Shown here piece after piece: positions 26,257 to 35,198 of a stretch of 64,000 bases of DNA. The stretch is from Granulicella sp. L60. GTDB taxonomy: Bacteria > Acidobacteriota > Terriglobia > Terriglobales > Acidobacteriaceae. The stretch spans positions 222,087-286,086 of the forward strand of contig NZ_LMUR01000022.1 of the NCBI RefSeq assembly GCF_009765825.1, read 5' to 3'. A program made the translations under genes and the position numbers. Positions within the stretch are counted from its first letter, which is position 1, and the number at the start of each line of letters is the position of its first letter. The notes beneath the pieces are model-generated. The model made no database searches. It saw only the letters and a program-made list of their open reading frames with translations, and had not been told where the DNA came from.

Positions 26257-26676
26257 ATGCGCAGTGTGGTGGTGGCGGGAGGCTTGGTGTTGCTGGCGTT
26301 GTTGGGGTGCGACTCGCGGGCGGGGAGTGTGGGAGATGCGGCGAAGGAGGATGCTTCGAAGCCGGAGTTTTATACGACGAGGGTGCGGCCGATTATGCGG
26401 GAGTACTGCGATCGATGTCATGGTGCGATGAATCATCGGGGCGGGTTGAGTATGTCGACGCGGGCGGGGATGCTGAAGGGTGGGCATAGCGGAGCGGTGG
26501 TGATTCCGGGGGATCCGGAGAAGAGTCTGCTGGTGCAGTTGATTCGGCATGAGTATCCGGCGAAGGACCCGAGGCCGATGCCGCCGAAGGGGGCGAAACT
26601 TTCGGATGCGGATATCGCTATTGTGGAGCGGTGGGTGAGGGCGGGGGCGATTATGCCGGTGGATGAGGATCGGTAG
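26257..26676 (+). CDS. Planctomycete-type cytochrome c (PSC1-like) lipoprotein
   Basis: A 139-residue lipoprotein with a single c-type haem site. The signal ends in LLALLGCDS, a lipobox with the cysteine at residue 18. The haem motif CDRCH is at residues 51-55 (REYCDRCHGAMN), and MPPKGAKLSDADIAIVERWVRAGA supplies the likely distal methionine and the C-terminal helix. This fold is common as an electron carrier or as a fused domain in envelope dehydrogenases; here it stands alone, and no redox partner is adjacent. The start ATG follows GGGGAGTGT. Confidence 0.88.
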   Translation: MRSVVVAGGLVLLALLGCDSRAGSVGDAAKEDASKPEFYTTRVRPIMREYCDRCHGAMNHRGGLSMSTRAGMLKGGHSGAVVIPGDPEKSLLVQLIRHEYPAKDPRPMPPKGAKLSDADIAIVERWVRAGAIMPVDEDR

Positions 26677-27004
26677 GTTGCCCTTCAAAGCTGCGCTATC
26701 CAACCTGAGGAAGAACAGGCAAAGGCAGAAGCAGATCCCTGCGGGATGACAAACAAAGGGACAGGCAACGACAACGACAAGAGCAACGGCAATATTTTGT
26801 CGCTTCGGCTTCGGCTGTCGCTCCGGCCTTCGGCAGAGCGGAGGGTGCTTTGTGGCTTGGTCTAGACGCGAGGCTGAAGCCTCGCTCTACCTCAAGTGCA
26901 AGGGGCAAGGGTAACGGGCAACGGCAAGAACAACCGCAGATCCCCTGCGGGGATGACAAGCATAAGGGCAAAACAAAGCAGGGCTGGAACTAGGTCGATA
27001 CGCC
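26677..27004. repeat. Repeat-rich intergenic stretch between two convergent genes
   Basis: No gene is seen. Two related short palindromes are present: GCAGATCCCTGCGGGATGAC at 26731-26750 and a version at 26936-26957 whose stem has one extra C:G pair (ATCCCC-TGC-GGGGAT). Each is flanked by CAACGGCAA-type purine/AAC repeats. GCGAGGCTGAAGCCTCGC at 26868-26885 shares the GGCTRAAGCC core with palindromes at 36214-36268. Confidence 0.6.
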
Positions 27005-28624
27005 CTAGTTGGGTTGGGCGGCCCAGGTTTGCAGGTCGGTTGGGGTGTGGAGGCGGTTCTGAAGTAGGGCGTCGAGCAGGGCGCGGGTGCGGACGGCGGA
27101 GAATGGGTGGTCGATGCGGGCGGGGGTGTGCTGGTTGGGGAGCTTGACTATGTAGCCGGGGCGGTCGTCGAAGGCGCCGTTGTGGCTGGCGGCTTGGTCT
27201 TCGTCGGTCCAGGTCATGGAATCTTCCCAGATGAGGGTGGTGCGCCAAGAGTGGTCTCCCATGACGACGAGGGTGGTGGAGTCCCACTGGTTTTGCTGCT
27301 CGAGGAGCTGGCGGACGTGGGCGAGGTAGAGATCGGCGAGGGCGAGGTTGTCGATGTACGAGGTGTGGTGAGTGGTGAAGGATTTGGTCTTGCGATCGTA
27401 GATGCCGAAGGGGTGGGGGATGGGCATGTGGAGGAAGAGGAAGTTGATGGAGGGATCGCTGAGCTGGGCGTCTCCGGCGGTGAGGAGGTGCCGGTAGTCG
27501 GCGGTGTGCTGGCGGATGTCGCGGGCTTCGTCGGAGGGTTCGCCGGGGCCGTAGCCGAAGAGGTGTCTGGTGTCGAGCCAGAGGCGGCGGAAGGGGCGCA
27601 GAAGATCGACGGCGAGGGTGCGGTTGGGGGAGAGGTTGGCGGGGGTGGACTCGCGGTAGGTCCAGAAGCAGTGGTCGAGGACCTCGGGGAGGATGCGGCA
27701 GTAGGGGTTGTACCAGCCGGCGAGGCCGGTGGTGTAGCCGGCGTCGATGGCGTCCTGAAAGACGGTCTGGTGCTGGTGGAAGCGGTTCCACTTGCCGGTG
27801 GTTGGGTCTTTTAAAGCGATGAGCATGCCGCGGGCGGAGACGTCGACGGCTTTGGAGGGAAGGCCGGTGAAGAGGGTGGGGAGGATGTAGCGGGTGAACT
27901 CGCCGGTGGGAATGGTGTGGGTGAAGATGGTGGACTGGGCGGCGAGTTGGTCGAAGGCGGGGAGTTTGAGGGCGGGGAAGCGGGTCTCGTAGAGCTGCTG
28001 GTAGGAGAGCTCGTCGAGGAGGATCCAGACGATGCGGGGGTGCGGCGGCTGGTTGAGCTGGGCGCGGTGAAGGACGGGGGAGGGGTTGAGGTGGCGGGCC
28101 TGCCATGCGCTCCAGAGGAGTTGAGCGAATATGAGCAGGCCGGTGAAGGCGAAGATGCCGAGGATGGCGGCGGCAGCGGGCTGGATGGAGTCGAAGCGCC
28201 TGAGGAATTTTTTCCAGCCGAAGGAGATTACGAGCAGGGTGAGGAGACAGAGGGCGGCGACGAGGTTGGTGATCCAGTCGGGGATCTCGGTGCCGGAGAA
28301 GTTGGCGATGGTGTGGAGAAGGATGGAGGGAAGAGCGAGGAGGAAGGCTGACCAGATGACGACGCGAAGACGTCCGGGGCGCTCGGCGAGCCAGAGGAGA
28401 CCGGTGAGCAGGAGGGTGAGTGCGAGGACGTAGACGATGATGGGAACGATGACGGAGGAGGCCGAACCGATGAGGTGATAGATGAGATCGTGATCGGTGG
28501 AGATGACGGGGCCGGTGAGGTCAAGGAGATACAGGTTGGCGAGACCGAAGGCGACGATCGCTGGGTGGGTGAGCGGCTTGAGCGTACGCTTTTTTTCGAC
28601 GACAGGAGAACCAACAGCAGGCAT
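27005..28624 (-). CDS. Membrane-anchored sulfatase-like hydrolase/transferase
   Basis: A 539-residue inner-membrane enzyme. About four to five hydrophobic segments fill residues 20-190 (IVPIIVYVLALTLLLTGLLWL, LLTLLVISFGW, ILGIFAFTGLLIFAQLL). The periplasmic alkaline-phosphatase-fold domain begins near 200 with RIVWILLDELSYQQL (metal-binding aspartate/glutamate), continues with FTHTIPTGEFTRYILPTLFTG at the position of the nucleophile threonine or serine, and has HMPIPHPFGIYD and VVMGDHSWR metal-site residues. This is the layout of LtaS/phosphoethanolamine-transferase-type or polysaccharide-modifying enzymes. I chose the ATG at 28624; a GTG two codons upstream is possible. A small AYVDPGSG protein gene lies upstream on the same strand. 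Confidence 0.87.
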   Translation of the reverse strand: MPAVGSPVVEKKRTLKPLTHPAIVAFGLANLYLLDLTGPVISTDHDLIYHLIGSASSVIVPIIVYVLALTLLLTGLLWLAERPGRLRVVIWSAFLLALPSILLHTIANFSGTEIPDWITNLVAALCLLTLLVISFGWKKFLRRFDSIQPAAAAILGIFAFTGLLIFAQLLWSAWQARHLNPSPVLHRAQLNQPPHPRIVWILLDELSYQQLYETRFPALKLPAFDQLAAQSTIFTHTIPTGEFTRYILPTLFTGLPSKAVDVSARGMLIALKDPTTGKWNRFHQHQTVFQDAIDAGYTTGLAGWYNPYCRILPEVLDHCFWTYRESTPANLSPNRTLAVDLLRPFRRLWLDTRHLFGYGPGEPSDEARDIRQHTADYRHLLTAGDAQLSDPSINFLFLHMPIPHPFGIYDRKTKSFTTHHTSYIDNLALADLYLAHVRQLLEQQNQWDSTTLVVMGDHSWRTTLIWEDSMTWTDEDQAASHNGAFDDRPGYIVKLPNQHTPARIDHPFSAVRTRALLDALLQNRLHTPTDLQTWAAQPN

Positions 28625-28772
28625 GCGCACAAGAATACTTCAGGCTCAGGATGGCGATGGACTTGGAGCAGGCGCGACCGTCTTGTTCATCGCATCTACT
28701 GGGGCACACCGAGAGAGGGTATAGGCTTCGGCTCTCTCGGTATCAATGTTCGGGGGTTCAGAAGCTGAAGGT

Positions 28773-29018
28773 TCAGGACTGATGGCTGGAGATGGTGGGT
28801 TGAGCCGTGGGACGAGACTTGGGCTCGGATCTGGTGAAGAGATTTTTTATGCTGCGGCGAAAGTAAAAGAGCGCTCCTGAGATGGCTGCGCTGACGCCCT
28901 GAAAGATGAGAAGTCCTGAGCCAGGATCGACGTATGCGTGGGCCTGACGCTCGAAGGCGAAGCTAAGCGCAATAAGGAGGAGCAGGGTGGAACCGAGATA
29001 TTTCAACTTGAGCATCAT
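28773..29018 (-). CDS. AYVDPGSG-motif small membrane protein
   Basis: An 81-residue protein. A signal or first membrane segment (LGSTLLLLIALSFAFERQAHA) is followed immediately by YVDPGSGLLIFQGVSAAISG and a second hydrophobic stretch running into FYFRRSIKNLF; the basic tail stays in the cytoplasm. The Y-V-D-P-G-S-G signature is shared by many small bacterial membrane proteins of unknown role, often near envelope glycan genes. GAGGAACTA precedes two adjacent ATGs (29018 and 29015). It precedes the sulfatase-like gene on the same strand, with a hairpin (ACCGAGAGAG/CTCTCTCGGT, 28708-28741) between them. Confidence 0.8.
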   Translation of the reverse strand: MMLKLKYLGSTLLLLIALSFAFERQAHAYVDPGSGLLIFQGVSAAISGALFYFRRSIKNLFTRSEPKSRPTAQPTISSHQS

Positions 29019-29230
29019 TAGTTCCTCGAGAGGCAAATAAGCGGGGAGCCTCTTAGGTTGAAGACGAGAACGGTTGGCAAAAGTTTCGACTGTATTGTTT
29101 TTGATCTCTGCGGCCGATATTTCGGTGGGGGATTAGGCAGGTAATCAAAGTCGGCAGAATTTCAGCCGATGGGTGGAGAAGTGTACGATAACCGCGAACC
29201 ACCAATCTATATTAGATATGGAGTGATCCT

Positions 29231-32200
29231 TTGCGCGTTGCTTCGTCCGCCGCTCTTTTTTCCGCAGTATTTTCCGTAGTGATGGTTGCAGGATCGACGA
29301 CATTTGGCCTGGCCGCTTCCCCTGGTGAAGGACCTCATTTATTGCAACGGCCTGCGCTGAGTCAGACACAGATTGTGTTCAACTACGCGGGCGATCTGTG
29401 GAGCGTGGATCGTAAGGGTGGCCGTGCGAGCAGGCTGACGGTGGGTGTGGGGATCGAGACCTCGCCGGTGTTCTCGCCTGATGGTGGGACGATTGCATTT
29501 ACGGGAGAGTACGACGGCAACGTGGATGTGTTTACGGTTCCGGCTGCTGGAGGGGTTCCGCACCGGGTGACCTATCATCCGTCGCAGGATGTGGCGGTGG
29601 GGTGGTCGCCGGACAGCAAGAATATTGTGTTTCGTTCGGACAGGCAGTCGACGAACAGATATACGCAGTTGTACGAGGTTCCTGTGGGAGGCGGGCTGGC
29701 GAAGGTGTTGCCGTTGCCGATGGCTTACCAGGGGCAGATCTCGGAGGATGGTGGGAGGATCGCTTATTCGCCGCTGGGTACCTCGTTCGGGTTTGACTAC
29801 ACGCGGTATGTGTCGTGGGGGAACTATCGCGGCGGGCGGGCGAGCACAGTTTGGATTACGGGGCTGAAGGATCTGGAGAGCGTGCAGGTGCCGCATGAGA
29901 CGGCGTCGGACTTCGATCCGGTGTGGCTGGGGAAGATGGTTTATTTTCTCTCCGATAGGAACGGGCCGGTGTCGCTGTTTCGTTACGATCCTGCGACGAA
30001 GGCGGTGACCGAGTGTCTGCATGGAGGCGAGGGGAAGCGGGACATTCATTCGCTTGCGGCGGGGCCGGGTGGACTGGTGTACGACCAGATGGGGGAGATT
30101 TATCTGTATGACCCGGCGAGCGGTCAGGCGCACATTGTGCCGATCGATGTGACGGGCGATCTGCCGGAGGTGAGGCCGCGGATTGAGAGTGTGGGCGCGG
30201 AGATTGACCATGTAGGGATCTCGCCGACGGGGCTGCGCGCGGTGTTTGAGGCGCATGGAGAGATTTTGACGGTGCCGGCGAAGAAGGGGCCGACGCGCGA
30301 TATTACGAATACGCCGGGTGTGATGGAGCGGAGTCCGGCGTGGTCTCCGGATGGGCAGTCGATCGCTTATTTTTCGGATGAGTCGGGGCTATATGACGTG
30401 CATGTGGCGAGTCAGACGGGAAGCGGTGCGGTGAGGAAGTTTCCTCTGGCGAAGGAGGCTGCGTACTACTTCGATCCGGTGTGGTCTCCTGACTCGAAGC
30501 TGCTTGCGTTCCACGACAACCGGCTGAACCTGTGGATGCTGGATACGGTGAGCGGTAAGGTGACGCATGTTGGCGAGAATGATTTTTTTGCGACGAACGA
30601 TCGCGATATTGCGTGGTCTCCGGACTCGAAGTGGATCGCTTACTCGCAGATTGTGTCGAACCATCTGCATGCGCTGTTTCTGTACTCGGTGGAGACGGGG
30701 AAGGCGACGCAGTTTACGGCGCAGTCTGCGGACTCGCGGTTTCCGACATTTGATCGTGCTGGGAAGTATCTGTACTTTACTGCGAGCACGAATGAGGGTG
30801 GAAGCTCGGCGGGTCTCGATATGACGAGCGATCTGTTGACGTCGGTGCGGAGCGTGTATGCGCTGGTGCTGGCTGCGGATCAGGCCTCTCCGATTGCGCC
30901 GGAGAGCGACGACGAGAAGACGCCCGAAGAGGTGAAGGCGAAGGCGAAGGAAGATACGGATTCGACTCCGGCGGGCGAGGCGAAGGAGAGTGAGAAGGAT
31001 AAGCCGGCTGCGAGCAAGACGCCGCCGCCACCGAAGCCGGTGCGGGTGGATCTTGCGGGGATCGAGAGCCGCATCGTTGCGTTGCCGTTGCCGACTGCGG
31101 ACTATACGGCGCTGGTGGCGGGCAAGCCTGGGGTGTTGTATTTGCTGCAGACTCCGAGCGGCGAACGATTCACGCAGCGGCCAGATGTGCTGAGCAGGTT
31201 CGTCTTCGATACGCGCAAGACGGAGAAGCTGGCGGAGCGGGTGGCGAGCTTCGATCTCTCCGCCGACGGCGAAAAGATGCTGCTGGGATTGATGCCGGAG
31301 AGTCCGGCGGGACATTCTCCGGGTGGAGGGCAGCCGACGTATGTGATCGCTGCGGCGAATGCTCCTGTGAAGCCGGGCGAGGGTGTGGTGTCGCTGGGCG
31401 ATCTTCAGGTGCGCATCGATCCGGCTGCGGAGTGGAGACAGATGTATCACGAGGTGTGGAGGGTGGAGCGGGCGTACTTCTACGATCCGAACTTTCATGG
31501 CGTGGATACGGTTGCAGAGGAGAAGAGGTTTGAGCCGTATGTGCAGTCGATCGCTTCGCGCACGGATCTGAACTACATCTTTCAGGAGATGCTTGGAGGA
31601 TTTTCGGTGGGGCATCTGCGCGGGGGTGGAGGCGCGATTCCTGAGGCGAAGCGTGTGCCGGGTGGACTGCTGGGCGCAGACTGTACGATTACGGGCGGAC
31701 ACTATTGCGTGGCGAAGGTTTTTACAGGTGGAAGCTGGAATCCTGAGGACAAAGCTCCGCTGGCACAGCCTGGGTTGAATGTTCATGTGGGCGACTGCAT
31801 TCTTGCGGTGGGCGGACAGGAGCTGAAGGCTGGGGACGATATTCAACGTCTGCTGGAGGGCACGGCGGGACATGCGATTGCGCTGCATGTGGCGTCGGCG
31901 AATGGAGGCGGTGCGCGGGACATTACGGTGGTTCCGATCAGGAGCGAGACGGAGCTGCGAAATCATGAGTGGATCGAAGACAACCAGCGCAAGGTGGATA
32001 AACTTTCCGACGGAAAGCTTGCGTATGTCTATCTTCCGGATACGGCTGCGGGAGGATTTACAAACTTCAACCGATTTTATTTTTCGCAGCTGGATAAGCA
32101 GGGTGCGGTGATCGACGAGCGGTTCAACTCGGGTGGTCAGGTTGCGGACTATGTGATCGAAGCGATGCAGCGGAAGACGGTTGGGTACTGGGCGCATCGG

Positions 32201-32620
32201 TATGGGGCGATTCAGAAGACGACGAACGCATCGATTGCGGGGCCGAAGGTGATGATCATCAACGAGGTTGCGGGCTCGGGTGGAGATGCAATGCCGTGGC
32301 TGTTTCATCAGGCGAAGCTGGGGCCATTGGTGGGCAAACGTACGTGGGGCGGACTGGTTGGCATCGGAGGGATTCCGGTGTTGATGGATGGAGGGAACGT
32401 AACTTCGCCGAGCTTCGGATATTTTTCACCGGAGGGGAAGTGGCAGATCGAAAACCATGGCGCGGACCCGGATGTGGTGGTGGAGCAGGATCCAAAGGCT
32501 GTGAGCGAGGGGCATGATCCGCAGTTGGAGAAGGCGGTGAGTCTTGCGATGGAGGATCTGGCGCAGCATCCGGTGACGGAGCCGAAGCGGCCGGAGTATC
32601 CGAACTATCACAAGAAGTAG
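29231..32620 (+). CDS. Exported tricorn-type S41 family protease
   Basis: A 1129-residue periplasmic serine protease. A signal peptide (AALFSAVFSVVMVAGSTTFGLA) is followed by two beta-propeller regions built of repeated SPDGxxIAF-like blades (FSPDGGTIAFTGEYDG, WSPDSKNIVFRSD, WSPDGQSIAYFSDESG, WSPDSKWIAYSQ). An acidic, proline-rich linker (residues about 556-610) leads to the tricorn core, a PDZ-like domain (near 850-900) and the S41 catalytic domain with nucleophile S1016 in VAGSGGDAMPW, followed by GKRTWGGLVGI. Tricorn proteins trim peptides to short products. The start is a TTG at 29231 after GGAGTGATC; no ATG lies in range. A TCTATATTAGATA palindrome sits 20 bases upstream. Confidence 0.95.
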   Translation: MRVASSAALFSAVFSVVMVAGSTTFGLAASPGEGPHLLQRPALSQTQIVFNYAGDLWSVDRKGGRASRLTVGVGIETSPVFSPDGGTIAFTGEYDGNVDVFTVPAAGGVPHRVTYHPSQDVAVGWSPDSKNIVFRSDRQSTNRYTQLYEVPVGGGLAKVLPLPMAYQGQISEDGGRIAYSPLGTSFGFDYTRYVSWGNYRGGRASTVWITGLKDLESVQVPHETASDFDPVWLGKMVYFLSDRNGPVSLFRYDPATKAVTECLHGGEGKRDIHSLAAGPGGLVYDQMGEIYLYDPASGQAHIVPIDVTGDLPEVRPRIESVGAEIDHVGISPTGLRAVFEAHGEILTVPAKKGPTRDITNTPGVMERSPAWSPDGQSIAYFSDESGLYDVHVASQTGSGAVRKFPLAKEAAYYFDPVWSPDSKLLAFHDNRLNLWMLDTVSGKVTHVGENDFFATNDRDIAWSPDSKWIAYSQIVSNHLHALFLYSVETGKATQFTAQSADSRFPTFDRAGKYLYFTASTNEGGSSAGLDMTSDLLTSVRSVYALVLAADQASPIAPESDDEKTPEEVKAKAKEDTDSTPAGEAKESEKDKPAASKTPPPPKPVRVDLAGIESRIVALPLPTADYTALVAGKPGVLYLLQTPSGERFTQRPDVLSRFVFDTRKTEKLAERVASFDLSADGEKMLLGLMPESPAGHSPGGGQPTYVIAAANAPVKPGEGVVSLGDLQVRIDPAAEWRQMYHEVWRVERAYFYDPNFHGVDTVAEEKRFEPYVQSIASRTDLNYIFQEMLGGFSVGHLRGGGGAIPEAKRVPGGLLGADCTITGGHYCVAKVFTGGSWNPEDKAPLAQPGLNVHVGDCILAVGGQELKAGDDIQRLLEGTAGHAIALHVASANGGGARDITVVPIRSETELRNHEWIEDNQRKVDKLSDGKLAYVYLPDTAAGGFTNFNRFYFSQLDKQGAVIDERFNSGGQVADYVIEAMQRKTVGYWAHRYGAIQKTTNASIAGPKVMIINEVAGSGGDAMPWLFHQAKLGPLVGKRTWGGLVGIGGIPVLMDGGNVTSPSFGYFSPEGKWQIENHGADPDVVVEQDPKAVSEGHDPQLEKAVSLAMEDLAQHPVTEPKRPEYPNYHKK

Positions 32621-32649
32621 GTTGGTTGGTTAGCGCTGTAACTTGCTAG

Positions 32650-32685
32650 GCCGCGAGCTTTCTTTCGAGAGTGCTCGCGGCTTTA
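32650..32685 (+). terminator. Terminator of the tricorn protease gene
   Basis: GCCGCGAGC (32650-32658) and GCTCGCGGC (32673-32681) form a perfect 9-bp stem followed by TTTAT, 30 bases after the stop codon. Confidence 0.75.
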
Positions 32686-32703
32686 TGTAGCGACTGTGGT
32701 GCG

Positions 32704-33156
32704 TTAGGGCTTGGTGGGGGTTGCGGTGTGGGCCTGGACGAGCCACTTCTCGGTGCCGGGTTGACGAACCCAGATGGTGACGGAGTTGCTGTCGTAGCTC
32801 TTGGGATCGGGTTTCGCAGCGGTGCCGCAGTCGAACTGGCTGACGACGTGATAGGCCGTGGCGGCGGAGTCCGGCGTGAGAATACGGACTTGGAGATCCA
32901 GCAGATCGTAGGTTTGGAGCTTGCAGCGCTTGAGGTGAGCGAGTAGGGAGTCGAAGGCCTGGATATGCTCGTCGACCTGGATGAAGTCTGGGGTGAAGAG
33001 GCTTCGGACGGTGGCGAAGTCGCCCTCCGCCATGGTGGTCCAGAGATGCTGCTCCAACTTGACGACGTCGATAGGGGCCGGGGGGGTGCTCGCCGGTTGC
33101 GCTGAGGCGAACGCAGGGATCGTTACGGTTGCAAGAAGGAGGAGAATGGAGCGCAT
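32704..33156 (-). CDS. Secreted NTF2-like (DUF4440-type) protein
   Basis: A 150-residue exported protein. The signal peptide is MRSILLLLATVTIPAFASAQ. The domain reads VVKLEQHLWTTMAEGDFATVRSLFTPDFIQVDE, then DLQVRILTPDSAATAYHVVSQFDCGT and VTIWVRQPGTEKWLVQAHTATP, a typical NTF2-like cone with alternating strands. There is a conserved-looking cysteine pair (KRCKLQ, FDCGT) that could form a disulfide outside the cytoplasm. Ligand or reaction unknown. No Shine-Dalgarno sequence is obvious before the ATG. It is on the same strand as the next two secreted-protein genes. Confidence 0.82.
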   Translation of the reverse strand: MRSILLLLATVTIPAFASAQPASTPPAPIDVVKLEQHLWTTMAEGDFATVRSLFTPDFIQVDEHIQAFDSLLAHLKRCKLQTYDLLDLQVRILTPDSAATAYHVVSQFDCGTAAKPDPKSYDSNSVTIWVRQPGTEKWLVQAHTATPTKP

Positions 33157-33198
33157 GGAGATATGTTAGCGCCTGTTCCTCCTCCTTGCAGTGTGGCG

Positions 33199-33606
33199 TT
33201 ATTTGGTCGCGGCTTTGGCGGCTGCTTTGTCACCTACGTGCCGGATCGCCGAGTCGACGACCCCGTAGAGGAGGGCCTGATGATCTTCCTTGGTCTTCAT
33301 CTTGATAAAGTTGCCTACGCGCTGGCCGGCTGCGGCATCGTCTGGGAGTGTGACTCCGCGGCTCTGAGCAGAGATGGAGGCGAGCTGCTGGATGATGTCG
33401 AAGAAGGTGGCTTCATCTTTGCCGGCGAGCTGCCAGCAGTCGGAGACGGTGCAGGTGAGGATCTGCTCTGTGCTCCAGTTATGGGGTGTGGAGTTTGCGG
33501 AGGGTGTGATGGTTGCGGTGGGAGAACTTGCGGGCTGTTGCGCGGAGACGACGAGTGAGGAAACAGCGAGAATGATGACTAAGGCGAGAGTGTGGATCGT
33601 GCGCAT
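33199..33606 (-). CDS. Small secreted hypothetical protein
   Basis: A 135-residue protein with a signal peptide (MRTIHTLALVIILAVSSLVVSAQ) and a mature part starting in a serine/threonine/proline-rich stretch. The core (WSTEQILTCTVSDCWQLAGKDEATFFDIIQQLASISAQSRG, read in pieces) looks helical with two cysteines seven residues apart, and the tail is lysine/alanine rich (HVGDKAAAKAATK). I recognise no family. AAAGGAACGATCCC precedes the ATG, giving good start support. Neighbours on both sides are also small exported proteins. Confidence 0.72.
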   Translation of the reverse strand: MRTIHTLALVIILAVSSLVVSAQQPASSPTATITPSANSTPHNWSTEQILTCTVSDCWQLAGKDEATFFDIIQQLASISAQSRGVTLPDDAAAGQRVGNFIKMKTKEDHQALLYGVVDSAIRHVGDKAAAKAATK

Positions 33607-33663
33607 GGGATCGTTCCTTTTCTTTCTTCTGGAGATGGTGACTCTGAAGCGCAGTAAGAAGAT

Positions 33664-34017
33664 CTAGTAGGGGCGTCCGTAGCGGTCGCGGCGGTTGTTC
33701 TGGGCTGCCTGTCCTATGACTGCGCCGATGCCTGCGCCTGCTGCGCCGCCGATGATGGTTCCCTTGAGTCCGCCGCCGAAGACTGCGCCCAGAACGGCTC
33801 CGCCACCTGCGCCGATGAGTGCGCCTTTGCCGGGCCCGATGCCGTTGTCCTGGCGGTGGTCGTCGTGGTAGCGGCGATCGTTATTGCTGTAGTAGTTGCC
33901 GCCATGGCCTCCGTGACGCATGCCGCTGTTGAAGTTGTTGTACTGGGCGTTCGCGGGAAGGAGGCTGGTCGCAAACAGGAGTGGGGCGATGAGGACCGCT
34001 TTTCTTAGCTTGGTCAT
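33664..34017 (-). CDS. Glycine-zipper envelope protein
   Basis: A 117-residue exported protein. The signal peptide (MTKLRKAVLIAPLLFATSLLPANA) precedes a histidine/asparagine/tyrosine-rich segment (GGHGGNYYSNNDRRYHDDHR) and a glycine-zipper double helix, GALIGAGGGAVLGAVFGGGL then GTIIGGAAGAGIGAVIGQAA, followed by a basic tail. The zipper repeats are of the 2TM type found in Rick_17kDa-like and YMGG-like envelope proteins, where they insert in or pack against membranes. Its function is not known. It is divergent from the lipoprotein gene at 34266. Confidence 0.82.
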   Translation of the reverse strand: MTKLRKAVLIAPLLFATSLLPANAQYNNFNSGMRHGGHGGNYYSNNDRRYHDDHRQDNGIGPGKGALIGAGGGAVLGAVFGGGLKGTIIGGAAGAGIGAVIGQAAQNNRRDRYGRPY

Positions 34018-34265
34018 GTTGAGCTTAGATGCAGGCGGTTGGTTGGAGAGATGCGATTAATATTGAATTTCAACGTCTTATAACGGTTTGGCAGACGATA
34101 GCTTAGTGAAGGGTTCGCCGAGAACTTGTTGCGCGGTGATAGTAATCTGCTGGGGTGTCAGCCGTTGATTATCGATGTTGATTTCTGTGGGGTGTTGGTC
34201 GTATGCTTCGCGTGTCTTCTTGTCCCCTTTCATGAAGAGATCGAGTGCAGAGCCAGGAGTGGAAC

Positions 34266-35186
34266 ATGGTTCGTGTCCTGAGATCGTTGCGGCGTACATC
34301 TCGCTCAACCTGCGTTGCGGTGGGTGTGGCCATTGTGTTGATTGGGGTGGGCGGGTGCAAGACCCAGGAAGATGCGTCGGCTGCTGCTGCGCAGATGGCT
34401 TCGACGTCGCATACGCTGTGTGATTATTACGAGGCTTTGGATCATGTGCTTGCTTCGACAGAGGACGCGTATGAGGCACAGAATGTGCTGCTCTCCGTAC
34501 CAACTATGGATCTGACGGAGACGCGGGGGCAGATTCGACTGCGTGCGGAGCTGGCGAATATTGTGGGGGAAGTGGCTTCGCTCTTCCAGAAGATGACGAC
34601 ATCGTCTGCGGCGACGGATGCTTCGGCTGCTGCCGGCAAACTGAATGCAGAGATGGCTTCAATGAAGGGGCTGACGGCGAACGATGGCGAGACGAAGGCG
34701 GTTACCGTCGCGGTTCAGGCCATTGTTGCGTTGGTGGAGGAGCATAAAGAGGTTGAGGCCGCGAAGCAGGTTGCCATCCTTAGCCATGATCTGTCGGTGT
34801 TCTTCGAGTCTGAGAGGAAGGCGTATGACTCGATCAACGAGGCTTATCTGCTGACGGCGAAGACGGTCGCGCTGGAGCTGATGAAGACGAAGCAGGTGGA
34901 TGCGAGTGGCGTGTTTGTGTCGTCGCTGCAGCCGTTTGGTCTGTCACCAGCTATTGGCAGACCGCAGACGAAGGAGGCGATGGAGCCTTATCTTACGGCG
35001 CAGATCAATGCGGACTACAAGCTGAAGATGGAGGATGCGACCAAGGCTACAGAGTCGCTGAGTGCAGCGTTGAAGGAGATGGATGCGCGTGTGAATCTGG
35101 TGGCTCATGACAAGCCGATGAGCTTGCGGCAAGAGCCGTTTTCATTGGCTGAGGTGAAGTCGTGGGTGGCTGAGATTAATAAGTAG
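34266..35186 (+). CDS. Hypothetical lipoprotein of a three-gene cluster
   Basis: A 306-residue protein. A signal (TCVAVGVAIVLIGVGGCKT) places a lipobox-like VGGC near residue 31, so it is probably a lipoprotein. The mature part is almost entirely helical and alanine/glutamate rich (YYEALDHVLASTEDAYEAQNVL, LRAELANIVGEVASLFQKM, AILSHDLSVFFESERKAYDS, read as separate helices), suggesting a helical bundle. ATG 34266 is supported by AGGAG at the right distance; an in-frame ATG 21 bases earlier is not. No named family is recognised. The next gene starts 12 bases after its stop. Confidence 0.78.
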   Translation: MVRVLRSLRRTSRSTCVAVGVAIVLIGVGGCKTQEDASAAAAQMASTSHTLCDYYEALDHVLASTEDAYEAQNVLLSVPTMDLTETRGQIRLRAELANIVGEVASLFQKMTTSSAATDASAAAGKLNAEMASMKGLTANDGETKAVTVAVQAIVALVEEHKEVEAAKQVAILSHDLSVFFESERKAYDSINEAYLLTAKTVALELMKTKQVDASGVFVSSLQPFGLSPAIGRPQTKEAMEPYLTAQINADYKLKMEDATKATESLSAALKEMDARVNLVAHDKPMSLRQEPFSLAEVKSWVAEINK

Positions 35187-35198
35187 CAGGAGGATGGT

